From positions 124,001 to 188,000 of the forward strand of contig NZ_SNQG01000007.1 of the NCBI RefSeq assembly GCF_004378255.1: a stretch of 64,000 nt of DNA. The letters run 5' to 3'. Positions 1-8,774 of the stretch are shown one piece after another; positions within the stretch are counted from its first letter, which is position 1; every line of letters starts with the position of its first letter. Both the position numbers and the translations under genes were made by a program. The notes beneath the pieces were generated by a model. It worked only from the letters and a program-made list of their open reading frames with translations, was not told where the DNA came from and searched no databases. The stretch is from Mucilaginibacter phyllosphaerae. GTDB taxonomy: Bacteria; Bacteroidota; Bacteroidia; Sphingobacteriales; Sphingobacteriaceae.

Positions 1-401
1 CCGCCGCTGGTGTTTAAGCTGGTAGCGGTTTGTTTATTTACATAGATCTTAAAACCGATGCTTAATGATCGCCTCCAGTTCATGTTGTTTCTGCGGCTTT
101 TGGCGGTAGCATGCAGTTCGCCGTCGTGGATATCGATATCCAGTATGTAATCTTCCTCCAGTCGTTTTTTGATCTCGTCTTTAGTAAGGCCCTGGTTATT
201 GTTCCCCGTTACATAAACATCAATGTGCGGTTGCTGCACACCTGCGCCGCTTACGGATATACTGCCGCCGCTGGTGCTCACAAATACCTGTTTGATGCCA
301 TCATTACTTAATGAACGGCTATAATATGGGGTTTTGCTATCCTGTGCGGATGCAAAGTAAACCGGGGATGCCAGTAAGAGTAACAGGAAATACTTTTTCA
401 T
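1..401 (-). CDS. Exported DUF4097-like protein, 3' end cut by window edge
   Basis: The reverse strand is open from an ATG at 401 to the window edge, giving at least 133 residues. It begins MKKYFLLLLLASPVYFASAQ, a clear signal peptide with an ASAQ cleavage site, so the product is periplasmic or outer-membrane facing. The mature part alternates short beta strands rich in Ser and Gly (VSTSGGSISVSGAG, then DIDIHDGELHATAKS), which is the pattern of the DUF4097/putative auto-transporter adhesin beta-helix family. The function of that family is not established. The gene lies about 100 bases downstream of the leftward permease gene and could be co-transcribed with it. The C terminus cannot be judged here. 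Confidence 0.75.
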   Translation of the reverse strand, partial: MKKYFLLLLLASPVYFASAQDSKTPYYSRSLSNDGIKQVFVSTSGGSISVSGAGVQQPHIDVYVTGNNNQGLTKDEIKKRLEEDYILDIDIHDGELHATAKSRRNNMNWRRSLSIGFKIYVNKQTATSLNTSG

Positions 402-501
402 AAATTATTTTGTGTTTATAACAAGATTGCTTTTTTAGCAAATAGGTTGCATGTATTTTAAAAAAATCATTCATTATTGCTGTGTGGTATGGGGCAACAG
501 C

Positions 502-2904
502 TTATTCGCTCCTTAAACTTTTTACAGGGTCAGTTAACGCTGCTTTTACAGATTGAAAGCTAACCGTAGCCAATGCAATTAAAGCTGCACCGCCCCCTGC
601 CAATAAAAACACCCACCAGTTTATGCTTATTTTGTAAGCAAAATCCTGCAGCCATTTATCCATGGCAAACCAGGCAACGGGGCTGGCAATCAGCACAGCA
701 ATGGCTACCAATTTCATCAGATCTGTTGATAGCAGGCTTACAATGCTGGTTATACTTGCCCCCAATACCTTGCGGATGCCTATCTCTTTAATGCGCTGCT
801 CGGCAGTAAAGGTTACCAGGCCAAAAAGGCCCAGGCAGGCAATGCTGATAGCCAGTATGGTAAATATCAGCAGAATAGTACCCTGCTTTTTTTCGGTTTG
901 ATACTGAGCGGCAAAATTTTGATCCAGAAAATGAAACTCCGCTTTATCTTCTATATCAAACGTGCTGTAAACCTTGCTGATATAATCCAACGATGCCTGT
1001 ATGTTACCCTTACGGATACGGATGTACAAATTGTCTTTGTCCTTCGCTTCGGCGGGCAACTGCATTACCATGGGTGCAATTTTATGCTGCAGCGAATAAG
1101 TGTTAAAATCTTTTACCACACCAACAATGGTTTGCGCTATCACTTTTCCCTGTTCATTTACACCGGTGCGCACGGTTTTGCCAACAGCATCTTTCCAGCC
1201 CAGTTCTTTCACCAGGGTTTGGTTCACTAAAATAGCATTTGTAACATCGCTGGTAACCTGTTTAGAGAAGTTACGGCCGGCCGCCATTTTTATTTGAAGC
1301 GTTGGCACAAAATCTTCATCTATCTGCAGGTTTTGCACAATTTTAGATTCGGATGTTGGCTTACCATCCGGGCCGAGATTGAAATCGCCGCCGCCAATGT
1401 TGTTATTACCAATTGGGTTACCGGCCACACCAACACTTTCGATAGCCGGGTTTAACAAAAGTTGTTGTTTAAGCGCATCCACTTTGCCCCTAACCTGGCG
1501 GTTGTTGATGTGGAAGGTAAGCGTTTGCGCTTTATTAAAACCCAGGTCGCGCTTTTGAAAATAGTTAAGCTGCTGGTAAATAATAACCGACCCGGCTATC
1601 ATCACGATAGTGATCACAAACTGAAACACTACCAACGATTTACGGAACAGGATAGTGGAGAACTGGTTGCCCAACTGCCCCTTCATGGCCGGTATGGTTT
1701 TAAAGCCTGACAAGAATAAGGCCGGATAAATGCCGCTTAAGCCACCGGCAATTAAACTAAACGCTGCAAAGGCTGCTATAGTTTTAAAAGTACCAAACTG
1801 CATCAGCACCAGGCTTTTGCCCGATAGCTGGTTAAAATAAGGCAACACCAACTGAATGATAACGGCCGCGCTGATGGTAGCAATAAAGGTTAACAGGATG
1901 CATTCCGCAAAAAACATAGCCATGAGCTGTGCCCGGCCCGACCCGATAACTTTACGCACACCAATCTCTTTGATACGGATAGATGAACGCGCAGTAGTTA
2001 AGTTAACGTAATTAATAATGGCGATAACCAATATCAGCAATGCCGTAATGCTGAATATATACACATACGTGATGTTACCGTTTGAGCCGATCTCGTAACT
2101 TAAGTTTGAGCGCAGGTGGATATCCGTTAATGGCTGCAGCTGCATGGTAAACTTCATGGGGCCGAGATCGTTTTTGATGTGCTTATTAAAAAATGATTCG
2201 CCGGCTGCCTCGATGATTTTATGATCGCCCGGATTTTTCAATAAAAGATAAGTGTATAAACTGGAATTGCCCCAGTTGCCGCCATAGCCAGCCGTATAAT
2301 CTGCCGGGAAACTGCGCAGGGCTTTAAAGGTAAAGTGTGAATTTACCGGTACATCGGTAATAACGCCTGTTACAGTTGTAGGTTGGCCCTCAATCTGTAT
2401 TGTTTTGTTGATGGCGTTAGCTGCATCACCAAATATATTTTCGGCAAAGGTTTTGGTTAGTACGATGCTTTGCGGCTTTGCCAGGGCATAATTTGCATCG
2501 CCGTGTAAAAACTGATAGCTAAAAATATTAAAAATACTATTATCAGTAAGCATAATGCTACCCTCGCTAATGGTTTTATCCTGATAGGTTATTTTACCAC
2601 CACCCTCTGCATCTATCCTCACGGCATCGGTAACCTGCGGAAACTCGGCCTTTAACGTTGGCGCATAAGGCGGTGACGTAACAGCAATATCAAATTTACC
2701 GCCATTCCACCTGCCGTGTTGTGCTACCCGGAAAATACGATCAGCTTTGGTATTATAGCGGTCGTAACTCCACTCATCGGTTACATAAAGGGTTATCAGC
2801 CAAAAAGCAGCGATGCCCATAGCCAAACCAAATATATTGATGAAAGAGAAGGCCTTGTGTTTCTGCAGGTTTCTCCATGCTATTTTAAAATAGTTTCTGA
2901 TCAT
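502..2904 (-). CDS. ABC transporter permease, MacB/FtsX family (unit with its own promoter)
   Basis: An 800-residue inner-membrane permease of the MacB/LolC/FtsX type. A first membrane helix lies near residues 20-42, then a periplasmic MacB core domain (about 45-280), then four helices (about 280-445), a second periplasmic domain (about 455-675) and three last helices. Each half carries the FtsX coupling motif, RIKEIGVRKVIGS near 310 and RIKEIGIRKVLGAS near 710, so it is a duplicated form nearly twice the length of LolC. It ends PVKSLRSE, like its three paralogues in the window. It has no ATPase next to it and is parted from the other permeases by a rightward gene, so it probably borrows the ATPase at 11320-11997. 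Its upstream region carries the same regulatory box as the adaptor operon. The substrate is unknown; this type usually exports peptides, lipids or drugs. Confidence 0.9.
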   Translation of the reverse strand: MIRNYFKIAWRNLQKHKAFSFINIFGLAMGIAAFWLITLYVTDEWSYDRYNTKADRIFRVAQHGRWNGGKFDIAVTSPPYAPTLKAEFPQVTDAVRIDAEGGGKITYQDKTISEGSIMLTDNSIFNIFSYQFLHGDANYALAKPQSIVLTKTFAENIFGDAANAINKTIQIEGQPTTVTGVITDVPVNSHFTFKALRSFPADYTAGYGGNWGNSSLYTYLLLKNPGDHKIIEAAGESFFNKHIKNDLGPMKFTMQLQPLTDIHLRSNLSYEIGSNGNITYVYIFSITALLILVIAIINYVNLTTARSSIRIKEIGVRKVIGSGRAQLMAMFFAECILLTFIATISAAVIIQLVLPYFNQLSGKSLVLMQFGTFKTIAAFAAFSLIAGGLSGIYPALFLSGFKTIPAMKGQLGNQFSTILFRKSLVVFQFVITIVMIAGSVIIYQQLNYFQKRDLGFNKAQTLTFHINNRQVRGKVDALKQQLLLNPAIESVGVAGNPIGNNNIGGGDFNLGPDGKPTSESKIVQNLQIDEDFVPTLQIKMAAGRNFSKQVTSDVTNAILVNQTLVKELGWKDAVGKTVRTGVNEQGKVIAQTIVGVVKDFNTYSLQHKIAPMVMQLPAEAKDKDNLYIRIRKGNIQASLDYISKVYSTFDIEDKAEFHFLDQNFAAQYQTEKKQGTILLIFTILAISIACLGLFGLVTFTAEQRIKEIGIRKVLGASITSIVSLLSTDLMKLVAIAVLIASPVAWFAMDKWLQDFAYKISINWWVFLLAGGGAALIALATVSFQSVKAALTDPVKSLRSE

Positions 2905-2927
2905 GGCGCTATTGTTTAACCAGATAA

Positions 2928-2946
2928 ACTTAAATAAAATGCCACA
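2928..2946 (-). promoter_or_regulatory. Sigma-54-like promoter element upstream of the lone permease
   Basis: On the reverse strand GTGGCAT occupies 2945-2939, with the GG about 39 bases before the ATG at 2904. It resembles the -24 half of a sigma-54 promoter (TGGCAC). The -12 half is poor: TTTAA follows where TTGC is expected. The same GTGGCAT stands about 43 bases before the adaptor start at 13385, which is the main support. The call is inferred from shared architecture. Confidence 0.4.
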
Positions 2947-2997
2947 GATTTAATTATTTAATAATCAAACAGTTAAAATAAAATCTACTACAACAAA

Positions 2998-3060
2998 CGT
3001 ACGCAAGCGTAACAGTTGGGTGTTCGGTTATGATACAGTATTTTACATCATGACCGGACA
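2998..3060. promoter_or_regulatory. Regulator-binding module A: shared box plus dyad
   Basis: CGTACGC (2998-3004), GTAACAG, then GTGTTCGGTTATGATACAGT (3020-3039). The same series occurs at 13482-13522. Here the box also forms an inverted repeat: 3021-3034 (TGTTCGGTTATGAT) pairs with 3047-3060 (ATCATGACCGGACA) at 12 of 14 positions across 12 bases. The box is 77 bases upstream of the GG of the GTGGCAT element, a usual enhancer distance for a sigma-54 activator. The likely binder is the response regulator encoded at 13696. Confidence 0.6.
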
Positions 3061-3140
3061 ATTATCAAACCTTTACCGGATGATAATTTAAAGCGTATGT
3101 TGCTGAGTGTGTTTATAAATCATAAATATAACATGGTAAA

Positions 3141-3172
3141 TTTGCTATTGTGCTTAACCATCGGTACATTTA
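3141..3172 (+). promoter_or_regulatory. Bacteroidota-type promoter for the cysteine peptidase
   Basis: TTTG at 3141-3144 and TACATTTA at 3165-3172 are 20 bases apart. This matches the -33/-7 pattern TTTG and TAnnTTTG except for the last base. The -7 box ends 20 bases before the ATG at 3193, and it lies inside the longer open frame that begins at 3097. That argues for the start at 3193. Confidence 0.45.
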
Positions 3173-3192
3173 GGAAACTAAACCTAAATTAT

Positions 3193-3843
3193 ATGACAAA
3201 TGAAGCAATTAATGCTGCGACCAATGATGCAGCAGAAAAAACCTCCTGGGCGAAACCCGATGAAGCCACGCTTATTACTACCAATGCTTTAGGCGGCCGC
3301 AATTATGTACATACGTATTATCAAAAGGATTGGAACACCTGCGGACAGGCATCCATTGGTGCAATTTTAGATTTTTATAATAAAAACCCATACAACCTTC
3401 CCCGGCTTTCCCCTCCTGATCCGGGAGATGATAAAAAACATTTTGATGATAACCAGCTTATCGCTGCAATTAAAAAGGATTTCCCGCCGGATGTTATCGG
3501 CACCTCCCCAATGCGCATCAGGGATGCGCTGCAGCATTATAAATTTAAGGCTTTTTGCGGCTTTTCGGGTTTGGCATCAGCCGGTTGGGAAAAATGCTGG
3601 CAACAAGTGCAAACATGGGTAAATGCGGGTCATCCTGCCATTTGCTGTGTTGATACAGGCAAACTTGGCGGCGATAATTTTGGGGCGCATTGGTTAATTG
3701 TGTACAGAATTGAAACAGATAAGGTTTGGGTGGCCAATTACCCCAAAATGACCAAAATTGCCATACCGCTGTTTTTAGAAGCCTGGCATACCTGGTTCTT
3801 GAATACACCGTTTAACCATGCTTATATTGTAAGCCAGCCATAG
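3193..3843 (+). CDS. Papain-like (C39-type) cysteine peptidase, cytoplasmic or leaderless
   Basis: A 216-residue protein if started at the ATG at 3193. The upstream in-frame start at 3097 would add a 32-residue leader that overlaps the promoter. The catalytic residues are visible: Cys50 in DWNTCGQASIGAILDFY, His166 in GAHWLIVYRI and Asn182 in WVANYPK, in the order and context of the C39_2 papain-like family. There is no signal peptide. Residues before the core read ITTNALGG, a double glycine like a bacteriocin leader end. The gene points rightward between two leftward permease units, so it has its own promoter but sits inside the exporter locus. A link to export (processing of a peptide cargo) is inference; it could also be an effector or an unrelated insertion. 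Confidence 0.65.
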   Translation: MTNEAINAATNDAAEKTSWAKPDEATLITTNALGGRNYVHTYYQKDWNTCGQASIGAILDFYNKNPYNLPRLSPPDPGDDKKHFDDNQLIAAIKKDFPPDVIGTSPMRIRDALQHYKFKAFCGFSGLASAGWEKCWQQVQTWVNAGHPAICCVDTGKLGGDNFGAHWLIVYRIETDKVWVANYPKMTKIAIPLFLEAWHTWFLNTPFNHAYIVSQP

Positions 3844-3860
3844 CCTGATGCATACATAAT

Positions 3861-3902
3861 TTAATAGATTACAGGCTCTGTACAATACCTGTAATCTATT
3901 AA
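3861..3902. terminator. Perfect 15-bp inverted repeat between convergent genes
   Basis: TTAATAGATTACAGG (3861-3875) pairs perfectly with CCTGTAATCTATTAA (3888-3902) across a 12-base loop. It lies between the rightward peptidase (stop 3843) and the leftward permease (stop 3925). It is AT-rich at the base, with no long T run on either side, so it is a likely but not classical two-way terminator. Confidence 0.6.
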
Positions 3903-3924
3903 TTGCTTTATAGTATCCTTAATG

Positions 3925-6318
3925 CTATTCGCTTCTTAAACTATTCACCGGGTTTGCCAATGCAGCTTTTATGGCATGGTAGCTTATAGTAACCACCGCC
4001 GTAATAAGGGCCATTGCCCCGGCCAGCACAAACACCCACCATGGCACGGCAATACGGTAAGCAAAATTTTGCAGCCAGTTATGCATGGCATACCAGGCAA
4101 TGGGCGATGCTACGATAACCGATAGTACAATAAGTTTTAAAAAATCTGTTGATAATAAGGTGGTAATAGTAGTCATACTGGCACCTAACACTTTGCGAAT
4201 GCCAATTTCTTTGGTGCGCTGCTCTATGGTAAATGCAGCCAGGCCAAATAAGCCCAATGTAGCCAGCAAAATGGTTATGTAAGTAAATGTGCTAAATATA
4301 GATGCAAGTCTGTCTTCGGCTTTGTATTGTTTATCAAAAGCCTCATCCATAAACGAGTAGCTGAACGGGGTATCCTGATCATACTTTTTGTAAATGGCCT
4401 GTATAGCGTTAATAACCGATGGCATATTGGTATGCGGTTTTACACGGGCAAATAAATTACAACCTTCCTGTCCCCATACCTGTGTGGTATCTGGTTTTAT
4501 AAATAGCCCCAACGACCCTATAGTTGTTTCCATCGAACTGAAATTGAAGTTTTTAACCACACCTGCTACTTCAAGTTTTCCGTTACCGGTGTTTATGAAA
4601 CTACCAACCGGGTTGGCCGGCAAGTGCAATTCTTTAATAGCCGTTTCGTTTATTACAATGGAATTAGCATTAGCCAGTTGTTTGCCGGCTACAGGGGCAT
4701 ACTTCCACTTCAAACCAAGCGTGGGGATAAATTTATCATCTACCGACAGTGCTGCCAGGCCAACACTTTCTTCTTTAGTTTTGCCTTCCATAAAGTACAT
4801 ATCATGCCCGCCATACATAGCATAGTGTGAGGTAGCCACATTACTGATGCCCGCCAATGCCTGCACATCTTTATTAAATGCCGGGTAGTTTTTGCCAATG
4901 CTGTTGCTAACGGGTATCATCACCACGTTCTCACGGTCTAAGCCGGTATCCGCATGACGCAGATAGTACAGCTGCCTGTCTATCACCACACCGCAAATAA
5001 TTAAACCAACGGCAATACTAAACTGCAATGTGGTAAACACCTTGCGTACGGCTGTGCCGCCAGATTGTTTACTGGTTTTGCCCTTAAGTGTAATAACAGG
5101 TTTAAATGATGATAACACAACCGACGGATATATACCAGAGATTAATGCTGTTAATAATAACAAGCCAAATAACAACAGCAATACCGTAGGGCTGTATAAA
5201 AATGAATTATCTATTTTAAGCTGTAAAATATTTAGGAACCAGGGTTTAAATGCATAACAAAGCGCGTAGCCCAAACTAAAAGAGATCAGCGTGAACAAAC
5301 CCGATTCTACATAAAACTGGGCCGCTATGGTTTTACGGCTTGCGCCGGATACTTTACGTACCCCAACCTCTTTAGCCCGTAATGTGGCACGAGCCGTTGT
5401 TAAGCTCATGTAATTAACCAATGCCAGTAGTAATATCAATACCGCTACTAACGGGAATATTTTAAGATATTTAAGATTAGAAAAATCGCCAAAATTGTTG
5501 CTTAGATGTAAGCTGGTTAGGGATGATAGATTGTAGAATGTTTTAAAATCATCTTTTTCTTTATCGGCCATGCGTTGCAGCCCATTGCGGATCCCTAATG
5601 TATCCGACTGGCTTTTAAGAAGCAGGAATAGGTTGAAAGAACCGGAAGCAATGCGTTGCTCGCCTGTATAATTAGCTGCCTCTTTCATGGCAAGCAAACT
5701 ATTGGCCGATGCTACAAAGTTATAATCTACAGATGAGTTTGATGGTGTATTTTCGGCAACACCGGTTACCTGGTAAGTGTAAACGCTATCTGTTTTAAGT
5801 TTGATGGTTTTGCCTATAGGGTCGGTGTCACCAAAATACTTTTTAGCCATATCTTGTGATAGCACAACCGAGAAGGGTTTATTCAAAACATCGTTAGCGC
5901 TACCTTCTTTTAGTTTAAAGGTGAAGAAATTGAAAAAGGCAGGATCGGCAAATATTAATTTATCTTCTTTAAACTTAGTTTCGGGGGTTAGCGGGTTACT
6001 TACAACAACCGGTTTAAAATAATCTAAAGTACGCATGTAGCCTTCTACACCGGGCTGGCTTTGTTTTACCAAAGGGCCGGATGCATAGCTCATGTAGTTC
6101 ATGTTCATGGTATTACCGCCAATCTTAACGCTTGCCTGTAGTTTGTAAATACGTTTGGCATTGGTGTGAAACCTGTCGTAGGTCATTTCGTGCGTAACAT
6201 ATAACATGATCATCATACACACGGCTAATCCTACGGCAAGGCCGGCAATATTTATTAAACTGTAAAGCTTTTGCTTTTGCAGGTTACGAAGGGCGATTTT
6301 TAGATAATTCTTAAACAT
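3925..6318 (-). CDS. ABC transporter permease, MacB/FtsX family (last gene of adaptor operon)
   Basis: A 797-residue duplicated FtsX permease. It begins MFKNYLKIALRNLQKQK, followed by a membrane helix near 20-42, a periplasmic domain, four helices near 285-450, a second periplasmic domain and three terminal helices. The coupling motifs are LRAKEVGVRKVSGAS near 315 and QRTKEIGIRKVLGAS near 708. The C terminus is PVNSLRSE. It starts 21 bases after the stop of the permease at 6340-8706, so the two are surely co-transcribed, and it ends the run before the inverted repeat at 3861-3902. The periplasmic parts differ from its paralogues much more than the membrane parts do, which suggests different partners or cargo. 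Confidence 0.9.
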   Translation of the reverse strand: MFKNYLKIALRNLQKQKLYSLINIAGLAVGLAVCMMIMLYVTHEMTYDRFHTNAKRIYKLQASVKIGGNTMNMNYMSYASGPLVKQSQPGVEGYMRTLDYFKPVVVSNPLTPETKFKEDKLIFADPAFFNFFTFKLKEGSANDVLNKPFSVVLSQDMAKKYFGDTDPIGKTIKLKTDSVYTYQVTGVAENTPSNSSVDYNFVASANSLLAMKEAANYTGEQRIASGSFNLFLLLKSQSDTLGIRNGLQRMADKEKDDFKTFYNLSSLTSLHLSNNFGDFSNLKYLKIFPLVAVLILLLALVNYMSLTTARATLRAKEVGVRKVSGASRKTIAAQFYVESGLFTLISFSLGYALCYAFKPWFLNILQLKIDNSFLYSPTVLLLLFGLLLLTALISGIYPSVVLSSFKPVITLKGKTSKQSGGTAVRKVFTTLQFSIAVGLIICGVVIDRQLYYLRHADTGLDRENVVMIPVSNSIGKNYPAFNKDVQALAGISNVATSHYAMYGGHDMYFMEGKTKEESVGLAALSVDDKFIPTLGLKWKYAPVAGKQLANANSIVINETAIKELHLPANPVGSFINTGNGKLEVAGVVKNFNFSSMETTIGSLGLFIKPDTTQVWGQEGCNLFARVKPHTNMPSVINAIQAIYKKYDQDTPFSYSFMDEAFDKQYKAEDRLASIFSTFTYITILLATLGLFGLAAFTIEQRTKEIGIRKVLGASMTTITTLLSTDFLKLIVLSVIVASPIAWYAMHNWLQNFAYRIAVPWWVFVLAGAMALITAVVTISYHAIKAALANPVNSLRSE

Positions 6319-6339
6319 GATGTTTTAGTCATTTACAGA

Positions 6340-8706
6340 TTATTCACTCCTTAAACTCTTAACAGGGTTTGTTAAAGCCGCCTTAACCGCCTGAAAACTT
6401 ACTGTTACAATTGATATCAACGTAGTCATGAATGCAGCTATGGCAAACACCCATACACTTATATCCACACGGTACGAATAACCCTGCAACCACATGTGCA
6501 TCAAGTACCAGGCAAGTGGGGTTGCTACTAAAAACGATACCCCAACAAGTTTCAGAAAATCTTTAGAGAGCATAGTGGTTACCCCTAATACAGATGCCCC
6601 CAGCACTTTGCGCACTCCAATTTCTTTGATCCGGTTTTGGGCCATGTAGGTTGCCAGGCCAAATAAGCCCAGGCAGGAGATAAATATGGTCAATCCGGCA
6701 AATAATGTAGCCAGTGTGCCTATCTGTTTCTCATCGGCAAATTTCTTGCTGTACTCATCATCAACAAAGTGGTAATCAAACGGGTATTCTGAATTATATT
6801 TTTTGAATATATCTTCGGCCAGTTTCAGGTTCTCTGCCGTGGTATTTTTAGGATTAAGCTTGTAGTGAATAACATTGAACCAGGCTTTGGGCCCCTGTAT
6901 GATCATAGGTTTTACCGGTTCATAAGGCGATTGCAAGATAAAATCTTTAATTACGCCTACAACCTTAAACTTACTTCCGCCATTATCGCTATTTCTAACT
7001 ATTTGCCCTATGGGGTCTTTAAAGCCCATAATTTTCACGGCTGCTTCGTTCAATAATATTGCTGTAGAATCTGAAGGATATGCCTTTACATCAATATCCC
7101 TGCCTGCAACTAATTTAAGGTTCATGGTTTTGCTAAAATCAGCATCCACGTTAAACATATTAAAATCAAGCTTTGCCCCTTCCTGTTTGCCATCCCAGGT
7201 GTAATCCCAGGTATCGCTCCAGCCCTCTGTCATGGGTGCGCTGGTTTTGGTTACAGATGTAGCTGCCCCACTGGTAATTAATTCATTACGGATGAGGGCG
7301 TAGTTCTTATCAACCGTACCGCTCATAAACGTGTACACCAGGTTATCTTTTTTATAACCGGTATCGCGGTTTTGGGCAAAATCAAGCTGTTGCTTTACAA
7401 TAATGGTAGAAATGATGAGCACGATGGCAAACGTAAATTGCGTTACCACCAAAACTTTACGTGGCGAAAACGCCGATTGAGCGGCTTTAAACGTCCCTTT
7501 TAAAACCTTAACCGGTGCAAATGAAGAGAGGAACAAAGCCGGATAACTACCGGATAAAACCCCGGTAAAAAGAATGAACGATACCATGACCAGCCAGAAA
7601 AACGGGTTGCCGAATGGTATAAATAATTGCTTTTGGGTAAGCTGATTAAACGATGGTAAACTTACGGCTACCAGTATCAGTGCCACTACGCCCGATATTA
7701 AAGCGATCATAATAGATTCGCCCAGAAACTGCACTATTAAACTGGTTTTTGATGCACCGACAACCTTACGGATCCCGACCTCTTTAGCCCGTTTTTCGCT
7801 GCGTGCCGTGCTCAGGTTCATAAAATTGATACAGGCTATCAGCAATATAAACCCTGCTATGATACTGAACAACCTGATAATGGTTATCCTGCCGCCTACC
7901 AGTTTGCCATTCTCAAATTTAGAATATAAACGCCATTTGGTCTGCGGATGCATAAACACATCAATATCCTTGATATCTGAATGCGTACGGGTAATATCTT
8001 TTACCCTGCTGTTTACATACGCTTCGGTAATGCCCGGTTTTAGTAAAGCATAGGTTTGTACAGAATTATTACCCCAGTTTTTATCCTCACGCCCATTGAT
8101 CTTTTCCCAGTAGCTCCACGGCATTAAATATTCAAAGCTAAACCGTGTGTTATTTGGCAGATCTTTCATTACGCCGGTTACCGTAAAATAATCTACGCTG
8201 TCAATTTTTATGGTTTTGCCCATTGCTTCTGTATCACCGAAAAGCTTCTTTGCTGTTTTTTCGGTAATAACTATATTTTTCATACTGTTTAAAGCCGTGT
8301 TAATGTTACCCTTGATAAGTGGAAAGCTAAACATTGTCAAAAAATCAGCATCAGTATGATAACCGGTTAAAGTAAGTCGTTTATCACCTAAGGTAAATAG
8401 GTAGTTTGCATTATTAGTACGTGCGGCTTGCTCAACCTGCGGGTAGTCTTGCTTTAAAGCCTTCATCATAGGCTTTGGTGTAGTGCCCCAACAAATTAGT
8501 TTACCATCAAAAAACGATCTGTTATACATCTGATAGATGCGATCTTTTTTCTCATGAAACTGATCGTAACTCATCTCATTTTGCACCCAAAACAAAATAA
8601 GTGCTGCGCTTGCCATACCTACTGCTAAGCCAGCAATGTTTATGCTGGTAAAACTTTTATTTTTTAACAGGTTGCGCCAGGTTATTTTTAAGTAATTTTT
8701 AAACAT
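6340..8706 (-). CDS. ABC transporter permease, MacB/FtsX family (middle gene)
   Basis: A 788-residue FtsX permease built like its neighbours: one N-terminal helix, a periplasmic MacB core, four helices, a second periplasmic domain and three helices. The coupling motifs are KRAKEVGIRKVVGAS near 310 and NRIKEIGVRKVLGAS near 700, and the tail is PVKSLRSE. It lies 68 bases downstream of the permease at 8775-11210 and 21 bases upstream of the one at 3925-6318. The first periplasmic domain is rich in Trp and Lys (DYTWDGKQEGAK and WSYWEKINGRED regions). No nucleotide-binding domain is present, so it relies on the ATPase at 11320. Confidence 0.9.
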   Translation of the reverse strand: MFKNYLKITWRNLLKNKSFTSINIAGLAVGMASAALILFWVQNEMSYDQFHEKKDRIYQMYNRSFFDGKLICWGTTPKPMMKALKQDYPQVEQAARTNNANYLFTLGDKRLTLTGYHTDADFLTMFSFPLIKGNINTALNSMKNIVITEKTAKKLFGDTEAMGKTIKIDSVDYFTVTGVMKDLPNNTRFSFEYLMPWSYWEKINGREDKNWGNNSVQTYALLKPGITEAYVNSRVKDITRTHSDIKDIDVFMHPQTKWRLYSKFENGKLVGGRITIIRLFSIIAGFILLIACINFMNLSTARSEKRAKEVGIRKVVGASKTSLIVQFLGESIMIALISGVVALILVAVSLPSFNQLTQKQLFIPFGNPFFWLVMVSFILFTGVLSGSYPALFLSSFAPVKVLKGTFKAAQSAFSPRKVLVVTQFTFAIVLIISTIIVKQQLDFAQNRDTGYKKDNLVYTFMSGTVDKNYALIRNELITSGAATSVTKTSAPMTEGWSDTWDYTWDGKQEGAKLDFNMFNVDADFSKTMNLKLVAGRDIDVKAYPSDSTAILLNEAAVKIMGFKDPIGQIVRNSDNGGSKFKVVGVIKDFILQSPYEPVKPMIIQGPKAWFNVIHYKLNPKNTTAENLKLAEDIFKKYNSEYPFDYHFVDDEYSKKFADEKQIGTLATLFAGLTIFISCLGLFGLATYMAQNRIKEIGVRKVLGASVLGVTTMLSKDFLKLVGVSFLVATPLAWYLMHMWLQGYSYRVDISVWVFAIAAFMTTLISIVTVSFQAVKAALTNPVKSLRSE

Positions 8707-8774
8707 CGTATTAAATTCAAATCCCTAAATTCTAATTTCGAAACGTTAAGCGCCAGGTAAACTACTTTTACTCT

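Noticed and set aside
3097..3192. The longer start of the cysteine peptidase gene (32 more residues)
   Set aside because: The extension overlaps the TTTG and TACATTTA promoter, and its residues (MLLSVFINHKYNMVNLLL) do not resemble a family N terminus.
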